Shown: positions 51,100 through 59,826 of the stretch, piece by piece
Layout: each line of letters starts with the position of its first letter
Position numbering within the stretch: the first letter of the stretch is position 1
Assembly: GCA_002287215.1 (NCBI GenBank)
Contig: LMVO01000003.1
Coordinates: 1-60,213, forward strand
DNA length: 60,213 bases
Reading direction: 5' to 3'
Origin: Methanocorpusculum parvum
GTDB taxonomy: Archaea; Halobacteriota; Methanomicrobia; Methanomicrobiales; Methanocorpusculaceae
Made by a program: the position numbers and the translations under genes
Notes under the pieces: generated by a model
The model's database searches: none
Told to the model about the DNA's origin: nothing
What the model saw: only the letters and a program-made list of their open reading frames with translations

Positions 51100-51845
51100 T
51101 GGATCTCTTTAAACGCTCGCTTGCAGAACTCATCGGCACGATGATCCTTGTGTTCATCGGCTGCGGCTCGGTTGTGATGATGCTGATGCTTGCGGCAGGC
51201 ACCACCCCTTCAAGCTCATTTAACATCGGTATCGGAGCGCTTGGCGGGATGGGAGACTGGTTTGGCATCAGTGCAGCCTTCGGTCTGGCCGTTACCGTCG
51301 TAATTTATGCCCTGGGAACCGTGTCCGGAGCTCACATAAATCCGGCAGTGAGCATAGCTCTCTGCGCGATCCGGAAGTTCCCGGTGAAAGATACGGTCGT
51401 GTATGTCATCGCTCAGTGTATCGGCGCATTTTTCGGCGCAGCTCTGCTGTTTCTGATCATTGGTCCGGAATCACTCAGCGTCGGCGGACTTGGCGCAACT
51501 GCTCCGTTTCCCGGGATCTCTCTCTGGCAGGCTCTCCTGGCAGAAATCGTCGGGACGTTTGTCCTGATGCTCGTGATCATGGGGGTCGCTGTTGATAAAA
51601 AAGCGCCCGCGGGATTCGCCGGTCTTGCGATCGGTGCGGCCGTGACCACGGTCATCGTTGCAACCGGAAACATCTCCGGCGGCTCGATCAATCCTGCACG
51701 TACCTTTGGTCCTGACTTAATGGGACTGATCGTTTCGGGCTCAGACGCGCTCTGGACCACGTTCCCGATCTATATCGCAGGCCCGGTCATCGGCGCCGTG
51801 CTGGCTGCGTTTTTCTACATCTTTGTGGCGGGAAGACCCGAGTGA
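51099..51845 (+). CDS. MIP family aquaporin/glycerol facilitator-like channel
   Basis: A 248-residue channel with six membrane segments and both half-helices carrying NPA motifs: NPA 81-83 (SGAHINPAVSIAL) and NPA 198-200 (GGSINPARTFGP). The arginine after the second NPA is kept. Small residues near the pore do not tell water from small solutes by eye. The extra hydrophilic loop at 33-55 is slightly long. Its strict coupling to DUF2193 and DUF2180 is odd for a channel and suggests that it passes a substrate or product of those proteins (inference). Confidence 0.93.
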   Translation: MDLFKRSLAELIGTMILVFIGCGSVVMMLMLAAGTTPSSSFNIGIGALGGMGDWFGISAAFGLAVTVVIYALGTVSGAHINPAVSIALCAIRKFPVKDTVVYVIAQCIGAFFGAALLFLIIGPESLSVGGLGATAPFPGISLWQALLAEIVGTFVLMLVIMGVAVDKKAPAGFAGLAIGAAVTTVIVATGNISGGSINPARTFGPDLMGLIVSGSDALWTTFPIYIAGPVIGAVLAAFFYIFVAGRPE

Positions 51846-51899
51846 TCACTGATCACCTCTTTTTTCCATTCACCCGCAAAGTATTCTGATAAAAAAAAG

Positions 51900-52481
51900 T
51901 TATGACCGTTCCCCGTAGATCCGTTTGATCTCGTGGGCCTCGGCGGTTTTGTCTTTTCTGGTGATAACGTTTCCTTTCCGGAGTTTGATCCTTGTTATGC
52001 GGAACTGTCTTCCGGCGACCGATGTTATGTGGTCGATGGTATAGACTTTGTTTCCGTCGACATTTTCATACAGGGGGATCGTCACGGCGCCTTTATTCAG
52101 CGATGCACGAATGATGACCTGGTCAACGAGCCTGGTCCAAAGTACATCGATTTTTTCCGCAGGCAGTTTTTGTCTGCGTGCATTGTTCTCTTCTATCGAG
52201 GTGACCTCGACGCTGAACGAATCCTCACCGACCTCGGCAACCAGATAATCGCCGACCGTGATCATGTCTCCTTCGACCAGATCGATCGAGCCTGTGTGGG
52301 AATCATTTCCGTAACTGACGACGGCCTTTACGGTCAGGACCCGCGGCTCTTTCAACGTGACCCGCATAACATGTCCGCAGACAGTACATTTCACCACTGC
52401 TTCGGGTGGATCTTTAAGAATCTCAAAGTCTGTCTCCTCGCCGCAGACAGGACAGTCGAGTAGTATCATATCATTATCCAT
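51900..52481 (-). CDS. HVO_0476 family zinc finger protein
   Basis: A 193-residue archaeal protein. The N-terminal zinc ribbon has C10, C13, C32 and C35 (CPVCGEET, CTVCGHVM). A beta-rich body follows (IDLVEGDMITVGDYLVAEVG) and a basic C-terminus with RITRIKLRKGNVI. It resembles the family known from Haloferax HVO_0476, and possibly binds RNA or DNA. It diverges from DUF371 and converges with the aquaporin gene. Confidence 0.85.
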   Translation of the reverse strand: MDNDMILLDCPVCGEETDFEILKDPPEAVVKCTVCGHVMRVTLKEPRVLTVKAVVSYGNDSHTGSIDLVEGDMITVGDYLVAEVGEDSFSVEVTSIEENNARRQKLPAEKIDVLWTRLVDQVIIRASLNKGAVTIPLYENVDGNKVYTIDHITSVAGRQFRITRIKLRKGNVITRKDKTAEAHEIKRIYGERS

Positions 52482-52599
52482 ACATCATATATTGCATTTT
52501 CAAGGAGATAAGCACACCCTCCGGACACGTGGTCCTGGCTTTGGATCCTCTCCTGCACACGTTATATCTGATATGACATACAACACGTACCTCAAGCGC

Positions 52600-53028
52600 A
52601 TGTCAGTAACCGAAATCATCCATTGTCACGGGCATACAAATATACGCGGCCTGCACAAAACCACGTTTGAGATCACCAAAGAGACCGAACTCTCGCCAAA
52701 AGGCGACTGTATCATCGCTGTTGGAGCTGACAAAGGAGCTGCCGATCTGTCTCCCGCATTCCGTCAGGCAATTGCGGATGACTCGGCGGTTCTTCACACA
52801 ACCCTTACATGCGGGGAAATTTCCGTTACGATCCTGTCTCAGGGCGCGTCAGGCATAACGCTGACGCATCCTGCGGATCTCGTATGGAGGAGAAGCAGTT
52901 TTGTCTGTTCCAGGACGATTGCGGTGTACAGTGATCACACTGCGTCGCTTCTCCCGCGGGAACTGGTGGCTGCCTTGCAGCGCGGAGCTGATCTTACGGT
53001 AATTCTGGAGGTTGAGGGACCTCAGTAA
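52600..53028 (+). CDS. DUF371 family protein
   Basis: A 142-residue archaeal protein with the conserved HCHGHTNIRGLHKTTFEITK (7-26) and GDCIIAVGADKGAADL blocks. Two starts are possible: ATG 52573 or ATG 52600. A TATA-like TTATATC at 52562 would give a transcription start near 52590, so the later ATG is chosen. Function unknown; the conserved His residues could bind a metal. Its last 35 bases overlap the convergent xseB gene. Confidence 0.82.
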   Translation: MSVTEIIHCHGHTNIRGLHKTTFEITKETELSPKGDCIIAVGADKGAADLSPAFRQAIADDSAVLHTTLTCGEISVTILSQGASGITLTHPADLVWRRSSFVCSRTIAVYSDHTASLLPRELVAALQRGADLTVILEVEGPQ

Positions 53029-53203
53029 TCGTCAGTTCCGCTTTCTGTAAAAATGTCTCACATTTTTGAATGAGCAGCATGCCTCGCTGATGAAGTTTTA
53101 CCGCATCTTCGATCGGCGTGTTCGGATCGTCCAGCTGTTTTGCGATTTCACGCAGTTCGGCGATCATCTCTTCGTAGGTTGGTTCGGGTTCTTTTGTGGT
53201 CAT
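52994..53203 (-). CDS. xseB: Exodeoxyribonuclease VII small subunit
   Basis: A 69-residue, helical subunit. PTYEEMIAELREIAKQLDDPNTPIEDAVKLHQRG has the usual two-helix pattern (a-x-L-x-x-I-x-x-L), and the GMLLIQKCETFLQKAE end is also standard. Several copies of it coat the large subunit. The ATG overlaps the xseA stop by 4 bases (ATGA). Its 3' end overlaps DUF371 by 35 bases in a convergent arrangement. Confidence 0.9.
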   Translation of the reverse strand: MTTKEPEPTYEEMIAELREIAKQLDDPNTPIEDAVKLHQRGMLLIQKCETFLQKAELTITEVPQPPELP

Positions 53204-54576
53204 TTGATACTCTCCACGATCGAGGTAATCTCCCCGTCGGCAAGTTTCAGGTTGAGCCGGTCATCTTTGGCGATCTTTTTCACGGAGCGGACAACGGCCC
53301 CGTCTTTCCAGACAAGAGCGTAGCCGCGTTCAAGCGGTTTGTACGGATCGCGGCTGAGAATGATCTCTTTTTGCGCGAGAAACGCGAGGCGAGCCGTCGT
53401 GATCCGGTTTTTCACACCCTTTCGGATCATAGCCTCCCATGAACGGCATGCCTCGTGTTCAACCGCCACCCGGCGAACTGCGGCCCGCCTGATCCGCTCT
53501 TCCAGTTCGGCCGTCTGCAGATGCATCTGATCCAGTTTCCGGGTCAGACGGCTCGGATCCACTCTGATCTTCATCTCGGCGACCCGGTTCTTCTCATCCG
53601 AAAGAAGCCTGACCATTCTGTCATGGATGGATCTTCGATCCTTTTCAAGTTTTTCGAGCAGAACGGAACGGTCCGGAACGACGGTCTCGGCCGCCGCCGA
53701 AGGGGTCGGGACACGCCGGTCAGCGGCAAAATCCGAAAGAGTCGTGTCGGTTTCATGGCCGATCGCGCTGATGATAGGGACGGCCGAGTTCCGGATCGCG
53801 GTCACCACGTCCGGGTGGTTGAAGATGAACAGATCCTCAAAACTTCCCCCTCCTCTTGCAATAATAATAACATCCGCTTTGTCCTGCAGGGACAAAATCG
53901 CCGAGACGATGCCTTTTTCCGCTCCGTCACCCTGAACGGAAGTGCCTGCAAGCAGGATCGTGAGAGGATACCGCCGGCTGATCACATTTTTGATATCCTG
54001 CAGGACCGATCCTGTTTTTGAGGTGACGACCCCGATGTTTCGTGGAAAAAGCGGCGGGTCGCGGATCTCTGACTGCGGTCTTGGGATGATGCCTTTTGCC
54101 TCCAGCTCTTTTCGCCACTGTTCCTTCAAAAGATACAGACCCGCCTTTCCAAAAAGCGCAGGCTCCATCTTTTTGACGATGAACTGCAGGCGGCCTCCTG
54201 CCGGATAAAAATCAACAAGACCTGTTGCCTGAACGAGCAGTCCGTCTTTTACGGAGAACGGGAGGTTTTTCACCGCATACTTCCACATCACGCAGGAAAT
54301 GGATGCCGGATCGTCCCCCTGCTCTGTCAAAGAGAAGTAGAGATGTCCGGACGCGTTGGGCCGATAGCCGGTGATCTCCCCTCTGACGACGATATCGGTT
54401 AAGAGCGGACAGTCAACAACTTCGCGTATCCGCTTTGCCAGTTCAGATACGCTGAGCGTGGTGTCTGAAGTTCCAAGCGTTGAGTTTTCCGTAACCGGAG
54501 TAAGAAACGCGGGCTCTGACTCTTCACTGTCAAATGTAAGGGTCTTTTGCTGAGCGGTCCGCTTCTTTCCTGCCAT
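53200..54576 (-). CDS. xseA: Exodeoxyribonuclease VII large subunit
   Basis: A 458-residue nuclease subunit that degrades single-stranded DNA from both ends. The N-terminal OB-fold (about 45-145, VRGEITGYRPNASGHLYFSL) binds DNA. The catalytic domain follows with RNIGVVTSKTGSVLQDI, IIIARGGGSFEDLFIFNHPD and ISAIGHETDTTLSDFAADRRVPTPSAA, which contain the family's active residues. The coiled-coil region (about 305-400) binds XseB. It is a bacterial-type enzyme, patchy in archaea, and may have been gained by transfer. It has 20 extra charged residues before the OB domain. Confidence 0.95.
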   Translation of the reverse strand: MAGKKRTAQQKTLTFDSEESEPAFLTPVTENSTLGTSDTTLSVSELAKRIREVVDCPLLTDIVVRGEITGYRPNASGHLYFSLTEQGDDPASISCVMWKYAVKNLPFSVKDGLLVQATGLVDFYPAGGRLQFIVKKMEPALFGKAGLYLLKEQWRKELEAKGIIPRPQSEIRDPPLFPRNIGVVTSKTGSVLQDIKNVISRRYPLTILLAGTSVQGDGAEKGIVSAILSLQDKADVIIIARGGGSFEDLFIFNHPDVVTAIRNSAVPIISAIGHETDTTLSDFAADRRVPTPSAAAETVVPDRSVLLEKLEKDRRSIHDRMVRLLSDEKNRVAEMKIRVDPSRLTRKLDQMHLQTAELEERIRRAAVRRVAVEHEACRSWEAMIRKGVKNRITTARLAFLAQKEIILSRDPYKPLERGYALVWKDGAVVRSVKKIAKDDRLNLKLADGEITSIVESIK

Positions 54577-54618
54577 ATAGCATACATTTAGTTGCTGACA
54601 TGAGAAATATAACGGTTA

Positions 54619-55461
54619 ATGATCCGACTTGCCGCGTCATCGATGTTCTTGCACGAATATGAACCTCAGGAGATTTTTGCCGCAGTAGATAACGCCGGAG
54701 CCGATACGATCGAGTTCTGGATGGAAACGCCGACCTTCTGGATGCGGGGAGCGCATGTTTCAGAACTTGCCGATCTCCTGACCCGCTACCCGCATTTTGG
54801 CAAGATCGCGATGCATGGTCCGGTTTTCGAACTGAATCCCTGCTCGTTCAATCCCAAAATCGCGGATCTCGCCGCAGAATACACACTGGCCTGCATGGAT
54901 ATTCTGGAGCAGCTCGGCGGCGGCGTTCTTACCATCCATCCCGGAAAAAGAACGGCGAAACGGCCTATAAGCCCGATCGACAAGGAATGGTTCGTTCGTT
55001 ATATCGAACGGGTGGGAAATGCCGCCGTCGGGAGCTCGGTCACCGTCGCTCTCGAAAATATGCCGCCTGCGGTGAATGCCCATATGGTAAAGGCAGACGA
55101 ACTTCGTTCTGTTCTTGATGAGTACGGCTGGCTTTCGCTGACCTGGGATTATGCGCATGCATGCCTGACGGGAGATCCGTTTTCCTTCCCCCGGGAATGC
55201 GGCGAGCGGATCGTCAACATCCATACAAGTAAAGGCGATCGTCACGCGATGCACTCGCCTCTTGCCGGAACACCCGAGGCGGATGAACTGAAATCCGTTC
55301 TTTCAGCTATGCGGTATCAGGGTCTGATGACCTTTGAACTGGAGGATCTGAGTTTTATGCCGCATTCAGGTTCGCTTTGTCCCCGTCCGTTATCTTATGA
55401 GGAAAAGATCGCGGTCCTGACGCGTGAAGTAGAGGAGTTTTCGGTTTGCCGATGTATTTAA
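54619..55461 (+). CDS. Sugar phosphate isomerase/epimerase (xylose isomerase-like TIM barrel)
   Basis: A 280-residue protein of the AP endonuclease 2/sugar isomerase family. MIRLAASSMFLHEYEPQEIFAAVDNAGADTIEFWMETPTFW is the barrel entrance; HPGKRTAKR, ALENMPP, LTWDYAHACLTGD and FELEDLSF carry typical metal-binding Glu, Asp and His positions. It may be an endonuclease IV-like or a sugar isomerase; motifs for the DNA-binding loops of Nfo are not clear, so the isomerase name is preferred. Monocistronic, divergent from xseA. Confidence 0.83.
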   Translation: MIRLAASSMFLHEYEPQEIFAAVDNAGADTIEFWMETPTFWMRGAHVSELADLLTRYPHFGKIAMHGPVFELNPCSFNPKIADLAAEYTLACMDILEQLGGGVLTIHPGKRTAKRPISPIDKEWFVRYIERVGNAAVGSSVTVALENMPPAVNAHMVKADELRSVLDEYGWLSLTWDYAHACLTGDPFSFPRECGERIVNIHTSKGDRHAMHSPLAGTPEADELKSVLSAMRYQGLMTFELEDLSFMPHSGSLCPRPLSYEEKIAVLTREVEEFSVCRCI

Positions 55462-55552
55462 GAAAAGGTACGTATAAATTAATATAGAGATTTTAACCAA
55501 TGGCTGTTCCCAGACATAAAAATAGATCTGCCGCAGATGCGGCGTGGACGTT

Positions 55553-56815
55553 ATGGTAGATTATACGAATATCATCATTTTTATTATACTGCTGATCTGT
55601 TCGGCATTTTTTTCGGCCTCTGAGGTTGCCCTTATCGGTATCAGCCGCGCGAAGGTGCGCGCTCTTTCCGACACCGGCAAACGGGGAAAGCGGCTGGAAA
55701 AATTAAAAAATAATCCGGATCATTTCCTGATCACGATCCTGATAGGAAACAATATCGCCAATGTCGGAGCTTCAGCTCTGGCGACGGCTATATCCCTGCA
55801 GATCTTCGGCAATGCCGGAGTCGCCGTGGCAACAGGAGTTGTCACGCTCCTGCTTTTGATCTTCGGCGAGATCGGCCCAAAGACCTATGCAAACCGTCAT
55901 CTGGAGCGTGTCGCTTTGTTTGTAGCAACGCCCATCTCGTTTCTCACCGCCCTCCTATCGCCGTTCTTCTTTATCTATGACCGGTTCCGCAGGAAGGATA
56001 CCTCCCCTTCGGTGACAGAAGAGGAGATCCGTGAATGGATCGATGTCGGTGAGATGGAAGGAGCGATAGAAGAGGAGGAGAAGGAGATGATCTACTCGGT
56101 CCTCCGGTTCAACGATACGACGGCAAAAGAGATCATGACGCCAAGACCCGATGTCGCGGTGATAGCGGATACGGCGACCCTTGAACAGGCGGTAGCGCAT
56201 TTCAGGGAAACCGGATTCTCCCGCGTCCCGGTCTATCATGAAAATACCGACAACATCGTCGGTACCCTGAACTTCAAGGATCTCTTCAATGCCTACTCCA
56301 CCGACAACCGCAAAGCATCGGTCAAAACCCTGATGCTGGATGTCTACTGCGTGCCGGAGTCAAAGAAGATCGATGTTCTTCTTCGCGAACTTCAGGTACG
56401 GCGTGTCCATATGGCGATCGTCTTAGACGAGTTCGGCGGTTTTTCCGGCGTTGTAACGTTTGAGGATATTCTCGAAGAGCTCGTCGGCGACATCATGGAC
56501 GAATCCGACGGTGACGAGGTCTCAGACATCATTCCTCTCGGCGACGGGATGTACCTGGTCGATGCGCAGGTCAGGGTCGCTTTGCTGAACGACCGGTTCG
56601 ACATCTCCCTTCCTGAAGATCCGGGAAATTATGAGACCATCGGCGGTCTGGTCTTCTCCCAACTGGGTCATATCCCCCGTCTCGGCGAATCGATCCCGCT
56701 TTCCCATGAACATATCACGCTGGTCGTAACCAAGATGCGGGGCAGACAGATCCTGAAGATAAAAATGATCCTCCCGTCTGTGGATTACGATGATCAGGAC
56801 ATCAGCGGGGAATGA
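55553..56815 (+). CDS. CNNM/CorC (hemolysin-like) membrane protein with CBS domains
   Basis: A 420-residue protein from the ATG at 55553 (a GTG at 55544 is possible). The DUF21/CNNM region has about four membrane segments (1-130), with the signature FFSASEVALIGIS and IGNNIANVGASALAT. Then come two CBS domains (about 185-310, TAKEIMTPRPDVAVI and ILDEFGGFSGVVTFEDILEELVGDI), and a CorC_HlyC transport-associated domain (about 330-410). The family regulates or mediates Mg2+/Na+ transport. The Asn in IGNNIAN is typical of ion-binding CNNM proteins. Confidence 0.92.
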   Translation: MVDYTNIIIFIILLICSAFFSASEVALIGISRAKVRALSDTGKRGKRLEKLKNNPDHFLITILIGNNIANVGASALATAISLQIFGNAGVAVATGVVTLLLLIFGEIGPKTYANRHLERVALFVATPISFLTALLSPFFFIYDRFRRKDTSPSVTEEEIREWIDVGEMEGAIEEEEKEMIYSVLRFNDTTAKEIMTPRPDVAVIADTATLEQAVAHFRETGFSRVPVYHENTDNIVGTLNFKDLFNAYSTDNRKASVKTLMLDVYCVPESKKIDVLLRELQVRRVHMAIVLDEFGGFSGVVTFEDILEELVGDIMDESDGDEVSDIIPLGDGMYLVDAQVRVALLNDRFDISLPEDPGNYETIGGLVFSQLGHIPRLGESIPLSHEHITLVVTKMRGRQILKIKMILPSVDYDDQDISGE

Positions 56816-56827
56816 CCCGCTCTCCTT

Positions 56828-57649
56828 TTATACTGCCGCATAGATCTTCTTCCACTTTTCCACGATCCGGTAACCCGGATTTGCCGTGAGAAGAAGATCC
56901 CGGATCACCTGCGGATCGTCCCGCAGATGATACGTGCATACAGCGATTTTTGGTCCATGTTCTGTAAGGGTCTCTTGTGCGCCGGCGAGCATTTTCCGTT
57001 CCGCCCCTTCGATATCCGCTTTGATGAAGTCCGCGGTTAGGGAGTTTTTGGCACAGAATGCGTCGATGGTGGTGACAGGGACAATTTCCTTTCTGCCCTG
57101 CTGCTTCAGGATCATGGAGGAGCCGACAAGCGTGTCGGGCAGGACCGTAAATGCGGCGCTCCCTGTTGTGTCGCTGAGCCCGCAGGGGACGACCGTGACA
57201 TTTTTTGTGAGATCGGGATTGAGGGAAAGTGTTTTCTGCAGGATCTTTCTTGCCTCCCCGATCGGTTCGAATGCGTAGACCTCAGCCCCTTTGGATGCGG
57301 CAAGAAGAGAAAACACGCCCAGATTTGCTCCGCAGTCAAACACGACATCGCCTTTTTCGATTCTGACATCCTGCCATTCATACGGTCCTTCATCGGCGTA
57401 ATGATATCTGCCCAGCAGAGCCGGGTAGAGGATATCGCCGATCTCCATCGCATAATACGCTTCTTCACGGGTGGGACGCCTCTCGTGGGAGAGGACAGGG
57501 AGACGAAGTCCCCCGATCTCCAGACAGTCTTTTGACCCGACATAGAATTTTTCGAAGATCTTCTGATACTGCTGCCGGTAAAAGTCCTCAGACCGGATAT
57601 TTTTCGTCAGCCGATACCGGATCCTGTCAAAAAAAGGAATGTTATCCAT
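56828..57649 (-). CDS. FkbM family methyltransferase
   Basis: A 273-residue SAM-dependent methyltransferase. VVFDCGANLGVFSLLAASKGAEVYAFEP (102-129) is motif I with the FkbM signature, and FIKADIEGAERKMLAG (about 205) is the middle motif. FkbM enzymes methylate hydroxyl groups on sugars, lipids and antibiotics. The ATG overlaps the upstream flippase-like gene by 8 bases, so the product probably modifies a lipid or glycan whose precursor depends on that protein (inference). No signal sequence. Confidence 0.9.
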   Translation of the reverse strand: MDNIPFFDRIRYRLTKNIRSEDFYRQQYQKIFEKFYVGSKDCLEIGGLRLPVLSHERRPTREEAYYAMEIGDILYPALLGRYHYADEGPYEWQDVRIEKGDVVFDCGANLGVFSLLAASKGAEVYAFEPIGEARKILQKTLSLNPDLTKNVTVVPCGLSDTTGSAAFTVLPDTLVGSSMILKQQGRKEIVPVTTIDAFCAKNSLTADFIKADIEGAERKMLAGAQETLTEHGPKIAVCTYHLRDDPQVIRDLLLTANPGYRIVEKWKKIYAAV

Positions 57650-58694
57650 CTTCGCGCATCACTTTTTTATTTGCCGCTTCACGTTTGACGATCAGGAAAC
57701 TGGCAATAAAGCCGATCAGAATATTTGAGTAATACAGGATCATTCGGAGAAGAACGACAAAAAGCCCCACGACCGAACTTGGAATGATCGTTGCATAAAA
57801 TCCTGCATAGGCGAGCTCCGCGATCCCTGCAGCTCCAGGCGTCAACGGGACCATCATGATGACCGCGATGATCAGCTGAAACACTATTGAGAGAAGAACA
57901 TTCGGGGGATACCCAAGTCCCATCAGAATGATCGAAGCGACCGAGTATTCGCAGGCCCACAGACAAAACGTCAGGATAAATCCGATAAACAATCCCCACT
58001 TCGCTTTCCCGGCAAAAAGCCGGAACGTGGTGTAGAACTCATCGACCCCGTCAAGGATCTGCCCGGTGATCTTTTCGACCGCGGCGGGATTCATTTTTTT
58101 CATGAACAGCCCGCCGACCTTTAGGGCGATTCTTTTGATGAGTGCGGGTTTTCGCATTATAATGACGAGAAGGAGCAGAAGTCCGGTAAAAAATGCGGTA
58201 CCGCACCATGCGGCGATGATCAGTCCCTGCGGGATCACGCCGTCACTGTATACAAAAGAAAAGATCGACATGGCGAATATCACGCCAAGAACCATAAGGA
58301 CGGCTTCCATCAGCCGTTCGATCAGGACCACAGCCGTAGCGTCGGCCACCGGCATATCTGCCTTGTAGAGTTCATGGATCCTGACCGGTTCCCCGCCGAC
58401 CTGTGAGGGAGTGATCGCTGCGATCAGCTGTCCGGCGCAGACCATATTGAGGGAGTGGCCAAACGGCACTTTGTATCCAAGGGACCGGCACATAACGACG
58501 ATCCTCGCTGCCCAGAATCCCATCGCCAGCATATGCATCATGAATGCAAGAAGAAGATATGCAGGGTTCAACTGCTGAATGGCAGTGATGGTGTTTTCAT
58601 CGAATGTCAGCAGTATGACTATCAGAAGAACGGCAAGTGAAAGTCCTATCGAGATCCAGAGGAATTTTTTCTGCTTTGCATCCATGCTGTTCAT
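57642..58694 (-). CDS. Flippase-like membrane protein (lysylphosphatidylglycerol synthase TM family), copy 2
   Basis: A 350-residue polytopic membrane protein of the UPF0104/LPG_synthase_TM group with about eight hydrophobic segments. Family blocks are AFMMHMLAMGFWAARIV, SQVGGEPVRIHELYKA (99-114), MVPLTPGAAGIAELAYAGFY and the C-terminal YYSNILIGFIASFLIVK. In bacteria the C-terminal relative transfers lysine to lipids, while the stand-alone transmembrane family may act as a lipid flippase. The next gene of the operon is FkbM. It starts at 58694, 27 bases after the paralogue ends. Confidence 0.87.
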   Translation of the reverse strand: MNSMDAKQKKFLWISIGLSLAVLLIVILLTFDENTITAIQQLNPAYLLLAFMMHMLAMGFWAARIVVMCRSLGYKVPFGHSLNMVCAGQLIAAITPSQVGGEPVRIHELYKADMPVADATAVVLIERLMEAVLMVLGVIFAMSIFSFVYSDGVIPQGLIIAAWCGTAFFTGLLLLLVIIMRKPALIKRIALKVGGLFMKKMNPAAVEKITGQILDGVDEFYTTFRLFAGKAKWGLFIGFILTFCLWACEYSVASIILMGLGYPPNVLLSIVFQLIIAVIMMVPLTPGAAGIAELAYAGFYATIIPSSVVGLFVVLLRMILYYSNILIGFIASFLIVKREAANKKVMREDG

Positions 58695-58721
58695 TAAACG
58701 TTGGTTGCTGAGAATTTATAT

Positions 58722-59765
58722 TTACAGGTTCACCGGGTCGTCTTTCTTGATTTTTGCCTCTCTGCGGACGATAATCATGCTTGCTGCAAATCCGATGACG
58801 AGGTTGAAGTAGTACATGATGAGCCGCCATAACAGGACAAACACCCCCAGAAGTGAGGTGGGTATGATGAGTGCAAAGAATCCTCCCATGGAGACTTCGG
58901 CGATCCCGACGCCGCCCGGTGTTAAGGGGATCATCATGATCACGGTGATGAGGATCATGAAGATGAAGGCGAGCAGAACGTTGGGCGGCAGACCGAGTCC
59001 GACCATAAGAACCGAGGCAATGACAAATTCGTTGATCCAGTACAGCGCGCTGAAGAGAAGGCCGTAGAACATGCCGGCTTTTGATTTTCCGGTGAAGTGC
59101 CGGAGCGTGGCATAGAATTTTTCCAGGTGGATGTCGATTTTTCTCTGGTATTCACGGATGATGTCGGGCGACTTTTTCCGGCCGAGGAGGTGAAGAAGTT
59201 TGTTTATGACTTTGTTTGACCATGCCTGGTTTTTTGCGACGATCAGGAACAGGAGGAGAAGAGCGGCGAAGACGAATGCCGCGATGTAGGCAATGATCAT
59301 GTAGGCTTCGGGAAAGGCGAGGTCGGCAAAAAACATGCCGAGAAGAAACACGCTGATGACGGTTCCTGCCGCCAGAACGACGGCATCGAAGACGCGTTCC
59401 ATAATGACGACGGCGGTGGCTTCTCCGCCGGGGACATCAGCTTTGGTGAGTTCATACACTCTGACAGGTTCGCCGCCGATCTGCGAGGGGGTCACCGAGG
59501 CGAGGAACATGTTGGAGCAGACGAGATTGAATGAGTGGAAGAACGGGACGCGGTATCCAAGTGATCTGCACATGAATTTGATCCGCAGTGCCCAAAATCC
59601 GAGGGAAAAGATGTGCATGACGAGGGCAAGGAGGATGATCCAGGGGTTGCATTTCCGGAGTTCGTCAAGCGTTGAGGTGTCGAAGGTGAGGATCAGCATC
59701 ACAAAGAGAACGGCAAAGCTGATGCCCAGAGAAATGACCAGCCACCTTTTTTGTGATTTATCCAT
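58722..59765 (-). CDS. Flippase-like membrane protein (lysylphosphatidylglycerol synthase TM family), copy 1
   Basis: A 347-residue paralogue of the downstream gene. The two share SQIGGEPVRVYEL/SQVGGEPVRIHEL, PPNVLLAF/PPNVLLSI and MIPLTPGGVGIAEV/MVPLTPGAAGIAEL, and a similar arrangement of about eight membrane segments, so they come from a duplication. Start is set at MDKSQKRW (59765); an ATG at 59792 is possible. A TATA-like GATATATG (59805-59812) lies about 45 bases upstream. The 52-bp tandem repeat array begins about 60 bases upstream of the start codon, close to this promoter. Confidence 0.87.
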   Translation of the reverse strand: MDKSQKRWLVISLGISFAVLFVMLILTFDTSTLDELRKCNPWIILLALVMHIFSLGFWALRIKFMCRSLGYRVPFFHSFNLVCSNMFLASVTPSQIGGEPVRVYELTKADVPGGEATAVVIMERVFDAVVLAAGTVISVFLLGMFFADLAFPEAYMIIAYIAAFVFAALLLLFLIVAKNQAWSNKVINKLLHLLGRKKSPDIIREYQRKIDIHLEKFYATLRHFTGKSKAGMFYGLLFSALYWINEFVIASVLMVGLGLPPNVLLAFIFMILITVIMMIPLTPGGVGIAEVSMGGFFALIIPTSLLGVFVLLWRLIMYYFNLVIGFAASMIIVRREAKIKKDDPVNL

Positions 59766-59826
59766 AGTTACCCCTGATGAATGACTACTCATTGAACCGA
59801 ATCCGATATATGTTTTGTAGTTGATC

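Noticed and set aside
52357..52599. Long N-terminal extension of the DUF371 gene
   Set aside because: The extension overlaps the start of the divergent zinc-finger gene, is not family-like, and a TATA-like element at 52562 favours a later start.
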